DNA of 64,000 nucleotides. It comes from Alentia gelatinosa. Its lineage: Eukaryota; Annelida; Polychaeta; Phyllodocida; Polynoidae. Of the stretch, positions 10,855 to 21,529 are shown piece by piece; position 1 is the first letter of the stretch; each line of letters begins with the position of its first letter. The notes beneath the pieces are model-generated. The model was not told the DNA's origin and ran no database searches. It was given only the letters and a program-made list of their open reading frames with translations. The position numbers and the translations under genes are program-made. The stretch covers positions 125,347,016-125,411,015 of the forward strand of contig OX465580.1 in the NCBI GenBank assembly GCA_950022655.1, in the 5' to 3' direction.

Positions 10855-12230
10855 GGCCGATAACCTGTCTGGCGTTTGGGATCTAGTTGTGGCCAGTATG
10901 TATATTTATGTAAGTATGTATGTGTATATTTGGTGACTCATGGCCTTTGGTCAGGAGTGGTCATTGCCCCCCCTGGTGACACACTTCACCGCCAGCGCTC
11001 TCCTCGCGCCCCCTGTCGCTATCACCACGCACCGCGAACCGACCTGCGTGAGCGGTGCACTCACCTCAGCCTCACAATTCGCTCAGCTGTCCTACCGTAC
11101 TGACGTACATTTTTCTACTCTCCAGTTTCTTGGCTTTTCCCTCTACGTACCTCCGGTCTCCGTATTCCCCTGAATACCGGTGACCGTGTACTCGGGAATT
11201 CCATACTTCTGGTATCTGGAGGATTGTATTCTACAAGTATGAGTGGGCCGATCACGTGAAGTGCAGCCGCCTCGCGCCCGGAGGAAGCGTCTTCACGGGC
11301 CGAGGACTCTACGGATTCGGAGGTGACCGTGCGCCAGCAGGAGCAGCCCGATGACCACGTGGATTCCGTATCCCAGCAAGCGACCAGCGTACGGTCATCA
11401 AGGATTACGGCTCTCGAATCGAATTACACCAAGATGTCGGAGAAGATGGACGGGATGATGGATGCCATCATGCAGATATCCCACCCTGGATCGAAGGCCA
11501 CCGGCTCACGGTCGTCAGCAGCGTCTCGCATGAGGGATTGGGCCGATAACCTGTCTGGCGTTTGGGATCTAGTTGTGGCCAGTATGTATATTTATGTAAG
11601 TATGTATGTGTATATTTGGTGACTCATGGCCTTTGGTCAGGAGTGGTCATTGCCCCCCCTGGTGACACACTTCACCGCCAGCGCTCTCCTCGCGCCCCCT
11701 GTCGCTATCACCACGCACCGCGAACCGACCTGCGTGAGCGGTGCACTCACCTCAGCCTCACAATTCGCTCAGCTGTCCTACCGTACTGACGTACATTTTT
11801 CTACTCTCCAGTTTCTTGGCTTTTCCCTCTACGTACCTCCGGTCTCCGTATTCCCCTGAATACCGGTGACCGTGTACTCGGGAATTCCATACTTCTGGTA
11901 TCTGGAGGATTGTATTCTACAAGTATGAGTGGGCCGATCACGCGAAGTGCAGCCGCCTCGCGCCCGGAGGAAGCGTCTTCACGGGCCGAGGACTCTACGG
12001 ATTCGGAGGTGACCGTGCGCCAGCAGGAGCAGCCCGATGACCACGTGGATTCCGTATCCCAGCAAGCGACCAGCGTACGGTCATCAAGGATTACGGCTCT
12101 CGAATCGAATTACACCAAGATGTCGGAGAAGATGGACGGGATGATGGATGCCATCATGCAGATATCCCGCCCTGGATCGAAGGCCACCGGCTCACGGTCG
12201 TCAGCAGCGTCTCGCACGAGGGATTGGGCC
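10855..12230 (+). repeat. 686-bp tandem direct duplication
   Basis: Unit 1 (10855-11544) and unit 2 (11541-12230) share the border GGCC. Each holds a leader and the start of a gag-like frame. By eye only three substitutions separate them (11257/11943, 11483/12169, 11531/12217). All three are CpG to TpG or CpA in unit 1, one turning CGA into a stop six codons after the ATG. This is a recent duplication, like Penelope pseudo-LTRs or LINE promoter monomers. Confidence 0.9.
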
Positions 12231-13052
12231 TGAGACCAGGCCGAACGCGCTCTACCCTCCCCGCGTCAACTACGGGACAGCTACGCGCCCGAGGACTACC
12301 TTCAACGGGAATTTGAAAAGGAGACCATGAGGCACGACCGTACCGCCGGTAAGCAGTCATTGATCTCTGACTTCAGCACCCGTAGATTAACTGCTAAACC
12401 GTATATGTACATTGAACGTGACGGGGTTTATACACTCCACCAGAAGCTCGAGCTACGGTCATCCCTCAAGCCGCTGGAATATATTAGTTGCTTTCTGTCC
12501 CTGCTGGGAGACAAACGGGCCATCCGGCCTGAGGACCGTGAGCACATGTTCGGCCACTTACAACAGGTGTCCGTCGATGCCCAGGCACGGCCATGGGCCG
12601 CAGTTCGACGGTGGTCAAATTTCGTGTTTGACCATATTGAGTCTGGCCATCTTTACTGGGCGGACTACGGGCGTATCCAGGAGGAACGGGTACGGCTCGC
12701 CATGACGGCGGCAGCCCCCTCACATCAAAGGAATGAGACCGGACGCACCAAGGGGCGGGAAGTCCCCTGCAGAGACTACAACACCGAGAGGGGGTGCCGC
12801 CACCGTAACGGCCACGAGGAAGGGGGCATCCGGTGGCTGCACGTGTGCAGCTTCTGCGATTCGGTCAGCAGGCAGTGTGGTCACTCCGTACACGCCTGTA
12901 ACAGGAAACTCACCTACGGGCACGGCTATGACCACACAACGCCGGCCCCTGTACCAACACCACGCCGGATGCCCCAGGCCGGATATCCTCTTCAAAGCGG
13001 TGCTCGGCCGACACCGCAGCAAGGCCGATACCCTCAGACAACACAGAGTTAA
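11925..13052 (+). pseudogene. Gag-like ORF of a retroelement, one in-frame TGA
   Basis: From ATG 11925 the frame runs to TAA 13050-13052, interrupted only by TGA at 12231-12233, exactly where the 686-bp unit ends. The N-terminus is Ser/Glu/Arg-rich with a possible coiled coil (ITALESNYTKMSEKMDGMMD). A middle block has Trp-rich capsid-like sequence (ARPWAAVRRWSNFVFDHI). A C-terminal Cys/His cluster (CRDYNTERGCRHRNG, HVCSFC, CGHSVHAC) resembles zinc motifs of DIRS/Ngaro-type gag proteins. The tail is Pro/Gln-rich. High GC and many CpG differ from the following RT. The assignment to a DIRS-type gag is inference; the TGA could be a recent mutation. Confidence 0.65.
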
Positions 13053-13130
13053 AAAAACGGGCAGGACGCGCCCCGCGACTGAGCGAGGCGCGAAACAGCA
13101 ACCCCCCGGCTCCCGGCGGCTCAGGCTTTG

Positions 13131-14000
13131 ATGTGCCACACAACTGACTACATCGCCGAGGCACATAGACTGTTAGACGATCCCACCACTTACGAGAAGG
13201 TTATGCTTGACTACACCAGTAAACAGAACATTGAAGTAGATGGGTTCATAGAAGAGACTGTAAAAAGGAACAAGATCACTGCAAGAATGGGAAAAGCCCT
13301 CACCACGAGTGAACCTAGGGCACCTCAGGTCTACTTCCTCCCAAAGATACACAAAGGACAATTCCCACCCCCAGGCAGACTGGTAATGTCAGCCAACGGC
13401 TGCCCAACCGAAAAAATCTCGTCATTCGTAGACAACTTCCTCAAGGAGGAAGTACCAGAAGTGAAGTCCTGTATAAAGGACACAAACCACCTCCTGAAAA
13501 AGATCCAGGAACTTGGCAAAATAGGTGAAAACGACATCTTGGGTACATTAGATGTGAGTGCACTGTACACTAACATACCCAATGAAGAAGGCATAGAAGT
13601 AATACGCCAGAAATTGAACTCGATCAGGAAATCATCAGACCAACCACAAACCGAGAGCATAGTGAAGCTCTTGGAGATGGTCCTGAAAAAGAACAATATC
13701 CACTTCAATGGTGACAACTACATCCAAATAGGAGGTACGGCAATGGGGACCAAACTGGCTCCCTCATACGCCAACCTTTTTATGGAACACATCAATGAAA
13801 AGATGCTCAACGAGTACACACTCAAACCAAAAGTTTGGTGGAGGTACATCGATGATATCTTCTTCATATGGGAACACGGTAAGGACGAATTACAGAAATG
13901 GTACACCTGGCTGAACCTATATCACAAAACGATTAAGTTCACAATGGATCGAATACAACTGGATCCACAGGATGAAAACCCAGGCACCACTCGGCCTTAA
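13131..14000 (+). pseudogene. Penelope-like element reverse transcriptase (partial)
   Basis: About 290 codons with Penelope-type RT blocks in order: PQVYFLPKIHKG, GRLVMSANGCPTEKISSFVD, LDVSALYTNIPNEEG, GGTAMGTKLAPSYANLF and the catalytic WWRYIDDIFFIW. These features separate Penelope RTs from LINE and LTR RTs. The frame closes at 14000 just after TMDRIQLDPQ, so the thumb and any GIY-YIG endonuclease are missing. The usual N-terminal leader is also absent; instead the gag-like frame lies upstream in the same frame (stops TAA 13050-13052 and TGA 13080-13082 between). It lies in the transporter intron, opposite to the transporter. Confidence 0.92.
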
Positions 14001-14039
14001 TACTATGGACAGTAGATACGGTTGATAGGATTCCCCAAT

Positions 14040-14170
14040 GCCACGTCAAAAAATCTTTTCCACTCGGAAGGACTTCCCACACCCCACAAGGACAGCAGAA
14101 ATCTACCAGACAACGGAAAGAAATTTGCCAACCTCATATTCACGATTAGTATCCCATCAATGCCAAGGCG
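14040..14170 (+). repeat. Fragment inverted relative to 10420-10650
   Basis: Homologous to the reverse complement of 10480-10640 (TTCCACTCGGAAGGACTTCC core). The open frame at 14038-14268 is not supported as coding because the other copy aligns with a different surrounding frame. Confidence 0.55.
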
Positions 14171-14269
14171 ACTTTTATGTGGCTAGGACTCACAAAACAA
14201 ACACATCCAGAAAACTCACTAATCCCTTTTCCCCCCAAAAGGGAGGAGGTGCGATCAGCCAATCATAGC

Positions 14270-14312
14270 CTGATGAGATTGTATGCAATTGAAACTGCTG
14301 GTATGCCTAAGA
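14270..14312 (+). other. Hammerhead-ribozyme-like core
   Basis: CTGATGA at 14270-14276, a 5-bp stem with a TATG loop (GATTG/CAATT), then GAAA followed by CTGCTGGTA. Penelope elements are known to carry minimal hammerheads of this order. Helix I is weak here (2 pairs, then a bulge) and the cleavage triplet is uncertain, so it may be decayed or chance. Confidence 0.3.
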
Positions 14313-14654
14313 CAAATCTGAGCCATTATGCACACAGAACACTGACACAGTACTGAACACACAGTACATCCACACATACACAGAGGGAGCCACCTGTCAC
14401 CCACATAGACTGGCCCCCATCTACCTACACCCATACAGGGTCCAGAACAAAGCTATGGATAGGCTGGAATATTTTCCCGCCTTCCTTTGACCGATCAAAG
14501 GAACAATAGGTACACATGTGATGGCAGTCAGCCAGTGCACACCGAGTTTACAGGGTGGACTGAATTAATTAGCGCAGACAGCACTGCGCACCACCGAGTC
14601 CATAGCCACATACCAGCAGTAGCTCAAACAGATCGCTCGTCCACACATAAGCAG

Positions 14655-14800
14655 ATAAATATTTCCAGTCTAAGATAAAATCAGAAATATTTTCATGCTG
14701 GTCTGAGTCCCCATTCACCATCTCATTTGGAGTGCTTCAGAATATTCACTCGGCTTTCACCTCGTTCATATTACTGCGCACTCCAAACTCGATTGCGAAT
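14655..14800 (-). mobile_element. MITE with central hairpin core, relative of 61033-61320
   Basis: Reverse complement of the 61050-61210 element: GGAGTGCTTCAGAATATTCA, CACCTCGTTCATATTACTG and CTAAGATAAAATCAGAAA all match. It lies in transporter intron 2, about 60 bp from exon 2. The ORFs here are not genes. Confidence 0.7.
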
Positions 14801-14858
14801 GATAACACAGAGCAAGCACTCATTAGTTTCTTTCTTAGTACTGGTAGCAGCATCTTAC

Positions 14859-14965
14859 CTCTGTTGCGAATGAGCTACACACCAGTCCAACAGTCGCAAT
14901 CAGTGCTCCAAACAGAGCAAGTGGCCTCTCATTGTACTTATCAGTCAGTATCCCGACAAAGGGGC
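14859..14965 (-). CDS. Monocarboxylate transporter, exon 2
   Basis: 107 nt between acceptor ATCACCTCCATAG (14966) and donor GAG/GTAAGA (14858). The first two bases complete a Cys codon begun in exon 1, then 35 codons encode the TM2-TM3 turn (PFVGILTDKYNERP), matching the SLC16 GPxxxxLxxKxGxRP turn, and TM3 (LALFGALIATVGLVCSSFAT). It ends in phase 0 and joins VYHLYITYSLL of exon 3, which continues the family pattern FAxxLxxLYxTYGxLxG. Confidence 0.92.
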
Positions 14966-15409
14966 CTATGGAGGTGATAATGAACAACATTTAGTTTAAT
15001 GCAGATTTATTAACTTTCCTGCTTTTTGAGGATCTGTTGCTGCCTTTTCATGTTTGGTGAAAATAGTTGGACACACAGAGTATGTGTCATGATATAATAG
15101 CATTTTTAACATATTCCCTACAAAAAAAGGTGTCTCACATTAGAGTAAGACATGGAAACACAACCTTGGAATCTAGGGAGAAAATGAAGTGGGCTTTGTT
15201 GCAACTAGTGGTAAAAGATCTTTAGGGATGCTGGCATATAGATCAGTTTAGGAGATACCATCAGGGTTCAGGTCAGTCAGAATATGATATGGGCTATGCT
15301 GTTAGTAGATACTGTAAAATCTTGATCATTATGAATAGCAATTTTGAAATTTACTTTAATTCCTGCATGCCTGTTCGATTTACCAATGTTTGTAATAGTA
15401 GATGCTTAC
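14966..15409 (-). other. Transporter intron 1
   Basis: 444 bp between donor CAT/GTAAGC (15409) and acceptor TAG (14966). AT-rich; no repeat or RNA gene recognised. Confidence 0.75.
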
Positions 15410-15605
15410 ATGCTAAGCAGAGAATGCTGTAGTTAAGGGAGGTGACCAGGGACAAAGCACCATCACTTGCATCCAGTGCATTCTGGAACATGATGTAGAA
15501 AATTCCCATTGAGTACAAAAGTCCTCCTTCTATGACAAGCACGAGGAAGCAGGCCGCACACACCAGCCAGGCATACCAGCTGTCTACAACTGGAGAGGTA
15601 CTCAT
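15410..15605 (-). CDS. Monocarboxylate transporter, exon 1 (start codon)
   Basis: ATG at 15605-15603 followed by 65 codons and one base, ending CAT/GTAAGC. It encodes a short N-terminus, TM1 (WYAWLVCAACFLVLVIEGGL, about 10-29) and the GIFYIMF and TSLNYSILCLAC stretch of TM2. The SLC16 signature DGGWGW before TM1 is degenerate here (VVDSWYAW). This ATG is chosen because it puts TM1 at the family position. No TATA box or upstream exon was identified; a non-coding 5' exon is possible. Confidence 0.88.
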
Positions 15606-15809
15606 GATGTATTCCTGAGGAATAGATTGGCTGTCAATCAGAAAGACATTGGTTATTAATCAGGAACAAAGTGGCTGGTAATTAGAAATTGAAAGTGTTT
15701 CAGATGACCTCAATCAAAGTTGAGAGTGCATTTAGGGGACAGTTGAATAAAATCTAATTGGACGTTAAACTACCAGACGCTGCATGAAAAAAACCAGATA
15801 TTTCATATA

Positions 15810-15877
15810 CAGTAAAACCCCGCTTTAGGGGACACCCTCCGTTCCGAGGACAGTGTCCCAAAAGCGGGGTTTTACTG
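15810..15877. mobile_element. 68-bp pogo/Tigger-like terminal-repeat element
   Basis: Nearly perfect foldback CAGTAAAACCCCGCTTTAGG ... AAAGCGGGGTTTTACTG with TA dinucleotides close by on each side. CAGTAAAACC-type ends are typical of Tc1/mariner-pogo MITEs. A related, longer piece lies at 56430-56605. Confidence 0.75.
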
Positions 15878-15901
15878 GTATACGCCATCACACAAAAGTC
15901 T

Positions 15902-16045
15902 GTATATATATAATATATTTTTACCTGTTTCACATATATATATACATATGTATATGTATACGTCCATATTGCATGCCAGTGTGGCGTTTACTGTGTAAAC
16001 TGGCTGAATTTGATGTCTTACCTACCGCTGCCCCCCCCCCCCCCC
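15902..16045. repeat. TA-rich microsatellite and a C15 run
   Basis: Alternating TATA tracts at about 15902-15960 and a run of 15 C at 16031-16045. These are simple repeats with no promoter role shown. Confidence 0.7.
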
Positions 16046-16229
16046 ACTCAACACAGATCAGGTTGGGGGGCTAACGGGCAGCCAGGCAGCTACGTGGCTG
16101 GTGATGGTGCCAGGGTGGGCAGGTCGGTGTGGATAAACCAAATATGATGTTATATCTACATTCTCCGAAAGTTTAAATCTATTAAGACATTATTTTCAAT
16201 TTTATAAAAAAAACCGTATATTTTGTAAA

Positions 16230-16322
16230 TGATGCCTCAAGGCATCACCTGGCCAGCACCGGTTGATGCCTTGAGGCATCACCCGGCCAGCCTTGGTTGA
16301 TGCCTCAAGGCATCACCTGGCT
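16230..16322. repeat. Cluster of GATGCC(T/C)(T/C)(A/G)(A/G)GGCATC palindromes, set 1
   Basis: Three copies of an 18-bp inverted repeat (GATGCCTCAAGGCATCAC type) at about 30-bp spacing, separated by CGGCCAGC-type linkers. A second set lies at 33398-33485. Confidence 0.8.
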
Positions 16323-16329
16323 TGAATAG

Positions 16330-17060
16330 GTTAAGAGTAGTTACATATGTGGGTTTTAGTACATTTAAGGGTTTAACAGACCTTACATGAGAACTTACAT
16401 GAATCCCATGAGAGTCCCATGGAAGTGTTTGTGATTTGCATGAGAGTTTAAAATAAGTGACCCTGAGACAGGAGACTATGCAGCTGACTTAACAGCCATG
16501 TCACATCAAGTATTGACCTAAGCAAGACCATGTAGATGCTTTTCTATTAGCGACTGACTTGACCGGTTTTGGAAATAGATCTGCTCATTTCAAAAGAATA
16601 AGGGATCATATGGAAAAAGGCATTTTGTTAAGTTCCAGTCTATACATCACTATTGTGACCAATTATATTGGTTACTATGCGAAGAGATTAAGTCATCCAA
16701 ATTGTCCATATTTATTACGACCAAAGTGATTGCATTAGTACAGTCGCCATCTTGTATTAGCTCACTCCCTGTCTTGATGTTGACAGTACGGCAGCCATAT
16801 AGGGAATGGCATTTTTAACCTTATTATCACTCACTCTAGTTCCCGGTCTGGCCACATGGGGGCAGGGCGCTCTGACATGACACTGACACCTGAGTTATTA
16901 GTGACATGAGCAGCCCTCCTTTGCATTTGCAACAGACCAAAACAAGACTGGTCAGTCCTACACAGAGTTTACAAGCTTACGTTGAACCCAGATACCACCT
17001 GCTGAGTGCATATAAGTGGATGCACATGTCAAAATAAATCAGTTAAGCTGTTGACTCATA
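16330..17060. other. Intergenic stretch upstream of the transporter, no gene seen
   Basis: No ORF, splice pair or known repeat recognised apart from short AT-rich runs. Confidence 0.5.
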
Positions 17061-17560
17061 GTAGTACTGCAACATAGTGGGGGTGTAATTAGAGACCCTT
17101 AAGTAGTTGTATGGGTAGCTAGCTCATTATCTTAATTCTCTTGTGTTTCCCTAGAGTTAAGTCATTTGATTAGGTAGAATCACTTGCTTAGCACGGTCAC
17201 CGAGACACGGTGACCTCACATCTTGATGACCTGAAAGGAGGAATGACGAACAATGCAAGTACAGTTAATAGGTTTTAATCTCCTGAGAGCAATCTGTAGT
17301 TTTACATATTACATATACATGGTTCAATGCGATGTATCTCTCTTGACAGATGTGTTGGTACTAACCGTATAATAAAGTTTCAGCTTATTGTCCATAAAGT
17401 TCAATGTTTCATTAAATCCTTAGTTCACATTTTCCGTGCAGTTGTTCATTTCAGTTCCTATAGTTCCAGTTGGATTCAGTCCATGAGTCCTAGTGTTCCC
17501 AAGTTGATCTTAATAGTTTAGTCTGCATGTTCTGTGCACTCTCTATCGAGAGCCAAGCTT
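17060..17560 (+). repeat. Dispersed repeat, copy B (inverted relative to 5830-6303)
   Basis: Same block order as copy A, from GTGGGGGTGTAATTAGAGAC to TTCTGTGCACTCTCTATCGA. The two copies bracket the transporter gene in opposite orientation. The family is unknown; an AATAAAGTTT block suggests a retroelement end. Confidence 0.7.
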
Positions 17561-17869
17561 GTAGTGCATTATATAGTACATCAGTGTTTAAGGTCTTACT
17601 CACCTTCATGTTAAGGTTTACACTTAGTAAGTCTAGGCCACTAGGCTTTACAATATATAAATTAAAACATACACTATGGGGAAGGCTCAAAGTGAGATTC
17701 ACACATAGGGACAAATGTACCTGAGACTGGTGTACTTTACACCTTTTTACCAGTCACCGACTATTTTCCGCTGGGTACAAAGTCTCATAGATTGAAGTGG
17801 TCTACAGTCTCAGGGAAACATGGCGGATTCAATTCACATGGGAAGACTCCCCAAGTACATAGTCTCACC

Positions 17870-18012
17870 CCTACACAGGGTACACAGGGTACACAGGGTA
17901 CATAGGGTACACAGGGTACATAGGGTATACAGGGTATACAGGGTACACAGGGTACACAGGGTATACAGGGTACACAGGGTACACAGGGTACACAGGGTAC
18001 ACAGGGTACACA
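17870..18012. repeat. 9-bp minisatellite (ACACAGGGT)n
   Basis: About 15 units of ACACAGGGT with ATACAGGGT/ACATAGGGT variants. It reads VHR repeats on plus and VYP on minus, which explains the spurious ORFs there. Confidence 0.95.
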
Positions 18013-18224
18013 GTTGCTGGCACCTCCCCGTGTGTATAGTTGTTATTTAGGACCACTGAGACTCACAGACTCAGGGAGAACTTGTGAAGTACTTTGTCTC
18101 ACCAAAATGTCCCTCTAAATTTAAACCTGTTTCAATTCAAAATCTCATGAGATTCTGTTCCTTAATAGAGGTGATTACCACCGACAATTGCAAGGAAAAT
18201 GGAACTCTATAATTCAGACAAGGA

Positions 18225-18640
18225 GATTGTGTTCCAGTACCAAATCTCAGCAGGATTTGTCTCGGACAAACACTCTGTGAGGTACATGAATCCCACCATG
18301 TGAATCCCACTTTACAGGGTACAGAATCTCAGCAGGATTTGTCTCAGACAAACACCCTGTGAGGTACATTAATCTCACCGTGTGAATCACACATTACAGG
18401 GTACAGAAACTCAGCAGGATTTGTCTCAGACAAACATCCTGCGAGGTTCAAGAATCCCATTGTGTGAATCCCACTTTACAGGGTACAGAATCTCAGCAGG
18501 ATTTGTCTCAGACAAACACTCTGTGAGGTACATGAGTCCCACTGTGTGAATCCTGATTTACAGGGTACAGAATCTCAGCAGGATTTGTCTCAGACAAACA
18601 CTGTGTGAGGTACACGAATCCCATCGTGTGAATCCCACAT
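18225..18640. repeat. 82-bp satellite, about 5 units
   Basis: ATCTCAGCAGGATTTGTCTC recurs at about 18244, 18326, 18408 (variant), 18490 and 18571, an 81-82 bp period. Each unit contains the imperfect hairpin TTTGTCTCAGACAAAC and ends TTACAGGGTACAGAA. The GGGTACA tail resembles the 9-bp minisatellite just upstream. Diverged single units occur at 32770-33010 and 39420-40210. Confidence 0.9.
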
Positions 18641-20400
18641 CTGCAGTTCTTTCTGCACTCCTTACCAGCCTTCAAAAGGCAGCGGCCAATGCAATACAGA
18701 CTATTACTGACCCTCCAACCTGCCAAACTAAATTACCTTTTAATGGGACATGTGTCTGAATGGACGCAGCACACAGGACAGCATAATAGTAAATAAGAGG
18801 AAATTGGCCGGCGACTTATTTTGGTTAACCATCTGATTCTCTTGTCCCACATATGCTTCATCCATCCCAGAAGTCCAAAATCAGTGCATAAATACACAAT
18901 ATTAACTGCTTTAAGATACAAGTGGCAGTAATCTCTGTAGAGTCTAGTCCAAAGAGATTACGGTCGCTTTTATCTGAAACCAGTATATATTGCATTTATT
19001 AACCACTGTTCCTTGCTAATAATTACAATGCTCTTCTGAAACTTGACCAATGCGCCTTCTATCATTAATGAAAATATTGTTCCTACTATATAACATTGCC
19101 CATAGGGTGGCAGTTAGTATGCATTACTTTGCCAAGTTGGTTTAATGCTGTCATCGGAGAATGGATTATACACTAAAATACAGGACAAAACAAGGTAAGA
19201 ACTCATTGACAACGGTAATCTGACAGATTATTGAGTTTTGGAGACACTGCCACAGATGAATTAATTAAAATTAAATTGTGACATTGGGTGATTGTCTGCT
19301 GCTGTCACTGCATATATTAGTTTGTGTTTTGCCCGCCTACTGACATTTTGGGAACCATTTCCAGTAATCTCCTGATTTCAGAAGCAGGAGGTTATGGGCC
19401 TTAGTAATCTCCTGGTAGCAAAATACTCACACCCAATGATATTTCTATGGAGACTCTGTATTAGGTGGTTAATAATATCTCTTAGTATCAATGACAGGTC
19501 AGTTCATCTTAGTAATATTTTGAATCTCTGGCTGTTTGTAACATTTTGGAATTCAGTATTTAAGCGATCCCACAGCTGAACTCCTTGCTAAAGGGGGGAT
19601 TTCTTAAAGAAATCGGTCTGACTGGACTGGACTGCACTGCACTGACCCCTTATGGTTTATAATGATAATAATAGTAATTTCAGTAACAAAACTACTGATA
19701 TTGTATGGAGTTTAACCTGAGAATCATGAAATATCTTGTTTCAGGTTTTGATTGTTATTTCATTTCCTGCTTGTTGCCATGCTCATCTTATCCCCACAAT
19801 ATAAAAGAACAACAATCAATGTACTAACAAGTATGTCCTGCCTGAATTATAACTGACGGTCAACTAAGGCGTTGCATTTCCTGCTTGTCTGTCTTGCTCA
19901 TCTTGTCCTCACAGTGTAACGACCAGCAACCAACATGTTATTGAAACTATCCTGCCTGAATTTTAACCGAAGTTCAACTAGGGTTAACCTGAATACTGAT
20001 CCTCATAAATGGTCAAGTTAATTGCGAATAAGTGAATATCTGCTTTTTCTCTCACCTGAACAATCGCTGTAGATCACTTGCAGTAACACTGGTTTACTGA
20101 GCCCAGAGGCGGACAAGTTGATTGTGGTCACCACAAAAGTCCCAGTCTGTATGTATCTTAGGGCCAAGTAAATTTACCTGTTTGGCTCTATGATTGCCAG
20201 GATATGCTCCGATTAACAAAGGAATCTCTTTTAAAATCAAAAGCAGGAACAAACTAAACTTTTTACAATGGTCTGGACTGTGTGTTTAGCTTTTTTTGTT
20301 TTTCTTATGGACAAGATACATTGTGGATATCACAATGGTCTTCCCCTGGTCGCTGAGACCTTCTCATACGACACACCCATGCAAAAAACAAGATAAATGG
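18641..20400. other. Intergenic stretch, no supported gene
   Basis: Includes a diverged minus-orientation relative of the TTTATTACCCACCT family at about 19380-19480 (AGTAATCTCCTG, CTATGGAGACTCTGTATTAG). Short ORFs lack any recognisable domain. Confidence 0.5.
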
Positions 20401-20409
20401 CGTCATTCT

Positions 20410-21190
20410 GGTTTATATTTGTTTTTGAGCGCGGGAAATCACGCTCATATACGTCATCTAAGGGATAGAATGCTCACACAGGGTTTCAGATTACTGCAAA
20501 GAATCTAACACTTTACTATCAATGTTCCAACTATAAAGGCCTGGTTAAATGAGCAGGGGTCCAGTATCAAGTCTTGCTATTCCCCCTGCCCCCCTACTGA
20601 CTTGGTTCCTTTTAATAGAACTTTCATGGCTGAGTGACCTTGTGATAGTGTGTGTGTGTGCTGCAGTGTAGCAAATCAACAAAAATCACATATCTACAAG
20701 GTACAATATACTCAAGATGACAACCAAGATTCTATAAAAAGTTAAAGAGCACAGATAAAGGACAATTAAGGTATTTTGAGTGTGATGTAAGTAAGAGGAC
20801 TACCAAGAGCATTAGTTGTTATCCAAATGAAGTACCATCAAGCCAAACAAACATTAGTGCATCAAGCGCAAAGGGGCTATCAGAGAGCAAAGTGAGTGGT
20901 ATAGTTGACCTATTAGCCAGAGAAATAAGGCAGTTGACCAAGACCTTCAATGAAAAATTCAGTCACAACAGTGACTAGTCAGGCTGACAGTTGAATGGGA
21001 TGTGTGGTGTGCTAGACCAGGCACAAGTTAGAATAAAAAACGTTAGGAACATACGACACACACCTCACATACATGATACAAATGGCTTACTTATCAATAA
21101 TTTCCTATAATATCTCTTACTTTTATTTGATGAAATGATTTAGGTATACCGCGCTCTTCCATTATAAATGGCTATAACATTTGCTCCTAG
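20410..21190 (+). mobile_element. Helitron-like non-autonomous element (left arm of a long inverted repeat)
   Basis: Begins near a hairpin GAGCGCGGGAAATCACGCTC (20426-20447) and ends with hairpin CCATTATAAATGG (21159-21171), a spacer and TTTGCTCCTAG (CTAG 21187-21190), next base T. That end layout is what Helitrons show. The reverse complement is present at 22772-23685. No helicase or Rep sequence, so it would depend on another element. Confidence 0.55.
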
Positions 21191-21372
21191 TCTGATCGTA
21201 CACCACATGCTCATATATACTCTGCCTAAAGTGTCTCAGAGGCATGCCCAGCTGACCATAAACAATCACTAGAGTCCGAAATACCTTATCAACCCACTGG
21301 TGCTTCATGTATTTGGATCCTAGACAGGTAGTTGAAGAAGTAAGAAGCTGACTGGGTGCCAGTGTGTTAAAA

Positions 21373-21500
21373 CTAGGAGCTAATGATATTTACATTTACA
21401 ATGGATGAGCATGGTACATCTGAAGTACAATAAACTCTCACATAATAAACACCTTGATATTACAACTATATGCAAACATTATGGCTGAGTCCCAATCATT
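21373..21500 (-). mobile_element. Helitron-like 3' end at 21373
   Basis: On minus: hairpin CATTGTAAATG (21393-21403), spacer, then TTAGCTCCTAG (CTAG 21373-21376) before T. The body continues to higher coordinates without a clear far border. Confidence 0.4.
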
Positions 21501-21529
21501 CTTCCTGTATCAGGGTTTCATCTGTCAGC

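Noticed and set aside
10940..10985. tRNA-derived SINE head
   Set aside because: No A-box/B-box pair at proper spacing; better explained as a module shared by two retroelements.
12720..13166. Minus frame of 148 codons
   Set aside because: Antisense of the GC-rich gag-like ORF, where stops are rare; no motif.
16230..16322. CRISPR-like array
   Set aside because: The repeats are palindromes themselves, only three copies, with similar linkers and a eukaryotic context; no cas genes.
17820..18056. VHR/VYP repeat proteins
   Set aside because: Product of the 9-bp ACACAGGGT repeat; no conserved flanks or start.
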